NCBI GenBank assembly: GCA_964523735.1
Contig: CAZFYZ010000181.1
Coordinates: 1-5,867, forward strand
Direction: 5' to 3'
From: CAZFYZ01 sp964523735
GTDB taxonomy: Bacteria; Armatimonadota; UBA5829
Length of the DNA: 5,867 nucleotides
The translations under genes and the position numbers were made by a program. Positions 5,063 through 5,867 of this stretch are shown in pieces (position 1 is the stretch's first letter; every line of letters begins with the position of its first letter). The notes under the pieces were generated by a model that did no database searches, was not told the origin of the DNA, and was given only the letters and a program-made list of their open reading frames with translations.

Positions 5063-5070
5063 AAAGAGTA

Positions 5071-5721
5071 GTGTTGCATCTACCTGCACATAGAGTCCTT
5101 CGTCTGTTCGTTCCACTGATGATGGCGGTCATAGTATGCTCTGCCGCGACTGTCTCGTTAGCTGCCCCTTCACCATCGGCTTTCCAGGAACTGCCTGTTT
5201 GGGGCATCGAGGCTTCTGAGGTCTTCACTTCCGGAGTGTTGTCATACACAGTCACGATGTCCGCTGACGCTCGCCTGGTCTTCAACGGAAACGACTATCC
5301 TATCGAGATGATCTGGGGGATCTACGCGGTCAACAAGACGGGTGATGCCGCCAACGACTTGGCAGCCATTGGTCCCGCAAATGGCGAGTGGAAATGGGAT
5401 CAGCACAAGGGCGGAGAAGGTGAGCTCAATGTGGCCGGTTGGTTCGACGCCCCGAAGCACGAGGTGGTGCTGAGGCCGGTCAGTGGCGAGGTCTCCAAGA
5501 CGTTTACCTATGGCGAGTTCGAGTTTGACGGTGAAGCTCCGCTATTGGGCATGCACGTTACCGTCACCGTCCCCGCGGGGGAAGCCTCGCCGTTTGGCAG
5601 CGGTCTGACTGGCGCGATTGTCCCGATCGGCCAGCCCGCGGTGCCGGAGCCTTCGGGGTTGCTCGGATTGTGTTCGGGAGTCGTTGGTCTGGCAGGCTAT
5701 CTGATGAGGCGGCGGCGGTAG
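5071..5721 (+). CDS. PEP-CTERM sorting-domain protein, otherwise uncharacterised
   Basis: A 216-residue exported protein with GTG start. Residues 1-31 form a classical signal peptide: basic His/Arg n-region (4-11), hydrophobic core LFVPLMMAVIVCSAATVSLA (12-31), then APSPSA. The mature part (about 35-185) is rich in alternating hydrophobic/polar strands and Trp/Gly, suggesting a beta-sandwich, but I recognise no named domain. The C-terminus is a textbook PEP-CTERM signal: VPEPSG (191-196), hydrophobic 197-211 and RRRR (213-216). Removal of this tail by an exosortase would release or anchor the protein at the surface; no exosortase is encoded here. A single Cys (201) lies within the tail helix, besides one in the signal peptide. 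The gene is preceded by a sigma-54 promoter and structured leader, is followed by its own terminator, and so is probably a single-gene transcript. Likely role: matrix or surface structural protein; function unknown. Confidence 0.82.
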   Translation: MLHLPAHRVLRLFVPLMMAVIVCSAATVSLAAPSPSAFQELPVWGIEASEVFTSGVLSYTVTMSADARLVFNGNDYPIEMIWGIYAVNKTGDAANDLAAIGPANGEWKWDQHKGGEGELNVAGWFDAPKHEVVLRPVSGEVSKTFTYGEFEFDGEAPLLGMHVTVTVPAGEASPFGSGLTGAIVPIGQPAVPEPSGLLGLCSGVVGLAGYLMRRRR

Positions 5722-5749
5722 TCAGTCGCCGGCATTTCTGTCAACTCCG

Positions 5750-5787
5750 GCCCCGCATCTGTCCCCCATCAGATGCGGGGCTTTGTT
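5750..5787 (+). terminator. Intrinsic terminator after the small PEP-CTERM gene
   Basis: GCCCCGCATCTG (5750-5761) pairs perfectly over 12 bp with CAGATGCGGGGC (5770-5781) around an eight-base loop and is followed by TTTGTT. It begins 28 bases after the stop codon at 5721. Confidence 0.9.
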
Positions 5788-5844
5788 ATGCGTCCTGCGG
5801 TGCGGCGATTTCGGTTAAGCGTATGTGTTCAGTCCTCTGCACAT

Positions 5845-5867
5845 GTCATTTCGAGCAGGGCGAGAAA
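5845..5867. repeat. REP-like element (GTCATTTCGAGC type), cut by the right edge
   Basis: GTCATTTCGAGC followed by AGGGCGAGAAA has the layout of a common dispersed intergenic repeat. TTTC and GAAA can pair as outer arms. It shares CAT-N3-GAGC and a later CGA with the element at 2525-2545. The element probably continues beyond the window. Confidence 0.55.

Larger units (their letters stand above)
4723..5070. other. 348-bp divergent regulatory region between the two PEP-CTERM genes
   Basis: No credible gene lies here; minus-strand frames across it show no family signal. It contains, from left to right, the HAF gene's Shine-Dalgarno and leader hairpins, its sigma-70-type promoter, an interrupted dyad at 4879-4903, a sigma-54 promoter at 4959-4973, a structured leader and the Shine-Dalgarno of the small PEP-CTERM gene. 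An 11-bp sequence CTCCTCCTGTG occurs twice (4726-4736 and 4939-4949); the left copy is the complement of the HAF ribosome binding site. CTTCTCGACG (4930-4939) recurs inverted at 5050-5059. Confidence 0.7.

Noticed and set aside
5023..5070. Earlier GTG start for the small PEP-CTERM gene
   Set aside because: It has no Shine-Dalgarno and lies in the candidate leader structure, whereas GTG 5071 has AAGGAG at eight bases and yields a standard signal peptide.
4668..5285. Minus-strand frame of 205 codons across the divergent control region
   Set aside because: It overlaps two well-supported genes and their promoters, shows no domain, and would be read through the HAF promoter and leader.
5823..5844. 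ATGTG/CACAT inverted repeat near the right edge
   Set aside because: A five-base stem with a 12-base loop is expected by chance and has no associated feature.

Overview
The window is a GC-rich bacterial segment with five protein genes, one cut by the left edge, and two unusually informative regulatory intergenic regions. Three genes encode proteins with export signals, two of them with PEP-CTERM sorting tails (exosortase/archaeosortase substrates), so the host is a didermic or envelope-elaborate, probably exopolysaccharide-producing bacterium. A DUF3866 protein beside a PepT-like M20 peptidase, PEP-CTERM proteins, and intergenic filler made of short AG-rich tandem repeats and REP-like elements together suggest a Terrabacteria-type lineage such as Armatimonadota. 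That assignment is inference only; no rRNA or marker gene is present.

Layout. (1) 1-1140, minus: N-terminal 380 residues of a secreted family-78-like alpha-L-rhamnosidase, running off the left edge. (2) 1141-1287: divergent control region with a possible leaderless promoter for the rhamnosidase and an operator-like dyad. (3) 1288-2415, plus: complete PepT-like M20 metallopeptidase with all metal ligands. (4) 2416-2579: 164 bp of repetitive filler (two 16-bp tandem units, an 8-bp tandem array, one REP-like element). (5) 2580-3665, plus: DUF3866 protein of unknown function, overlapping tail-to-tail by 17 bp with (6) 3649-4722, minus: a secreted HAF-repeat protein of seven roughly 42-residue repeats ending in a PEP-CTERM tail. 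(7) 4723-5070: a 348-bp divergent control region. (8) 5071-5721, plus: a second, unrelated PEP-CTERM protein followed by a near-ideal intrinsic terminator. (9) 5845-5867: another REP-like element at the right edge.

The most notable part is 4723-5070. It holds a perfect sigma-54 (-24/-12) promoter facing the small PEP-CTERM gene, a 25-bp interrupted dyad centred at -94 (the usual place for an enhancer-binding activator), and a leader whose predicted first nucleotide opens a candidate three-way-junction RNA. The HAF/PEP-CTERM gene on the other side has a strong sigma-70-type promoter whose predicted transcript also starts with a hairpin, and the dyad is almost equidistant from both predicted starts. 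This looks like a jointly controlled surface-protein module. The exosortase and the PrsK/PrsR-type regulators that would serve it are not in the window.

The rhamnosidase, the peptidase and the DUF3866 gene do not form an obvious pathway. The peptidase and DUF3866 genes share a strand and may be co-transcribed across the repeat-filled gap.
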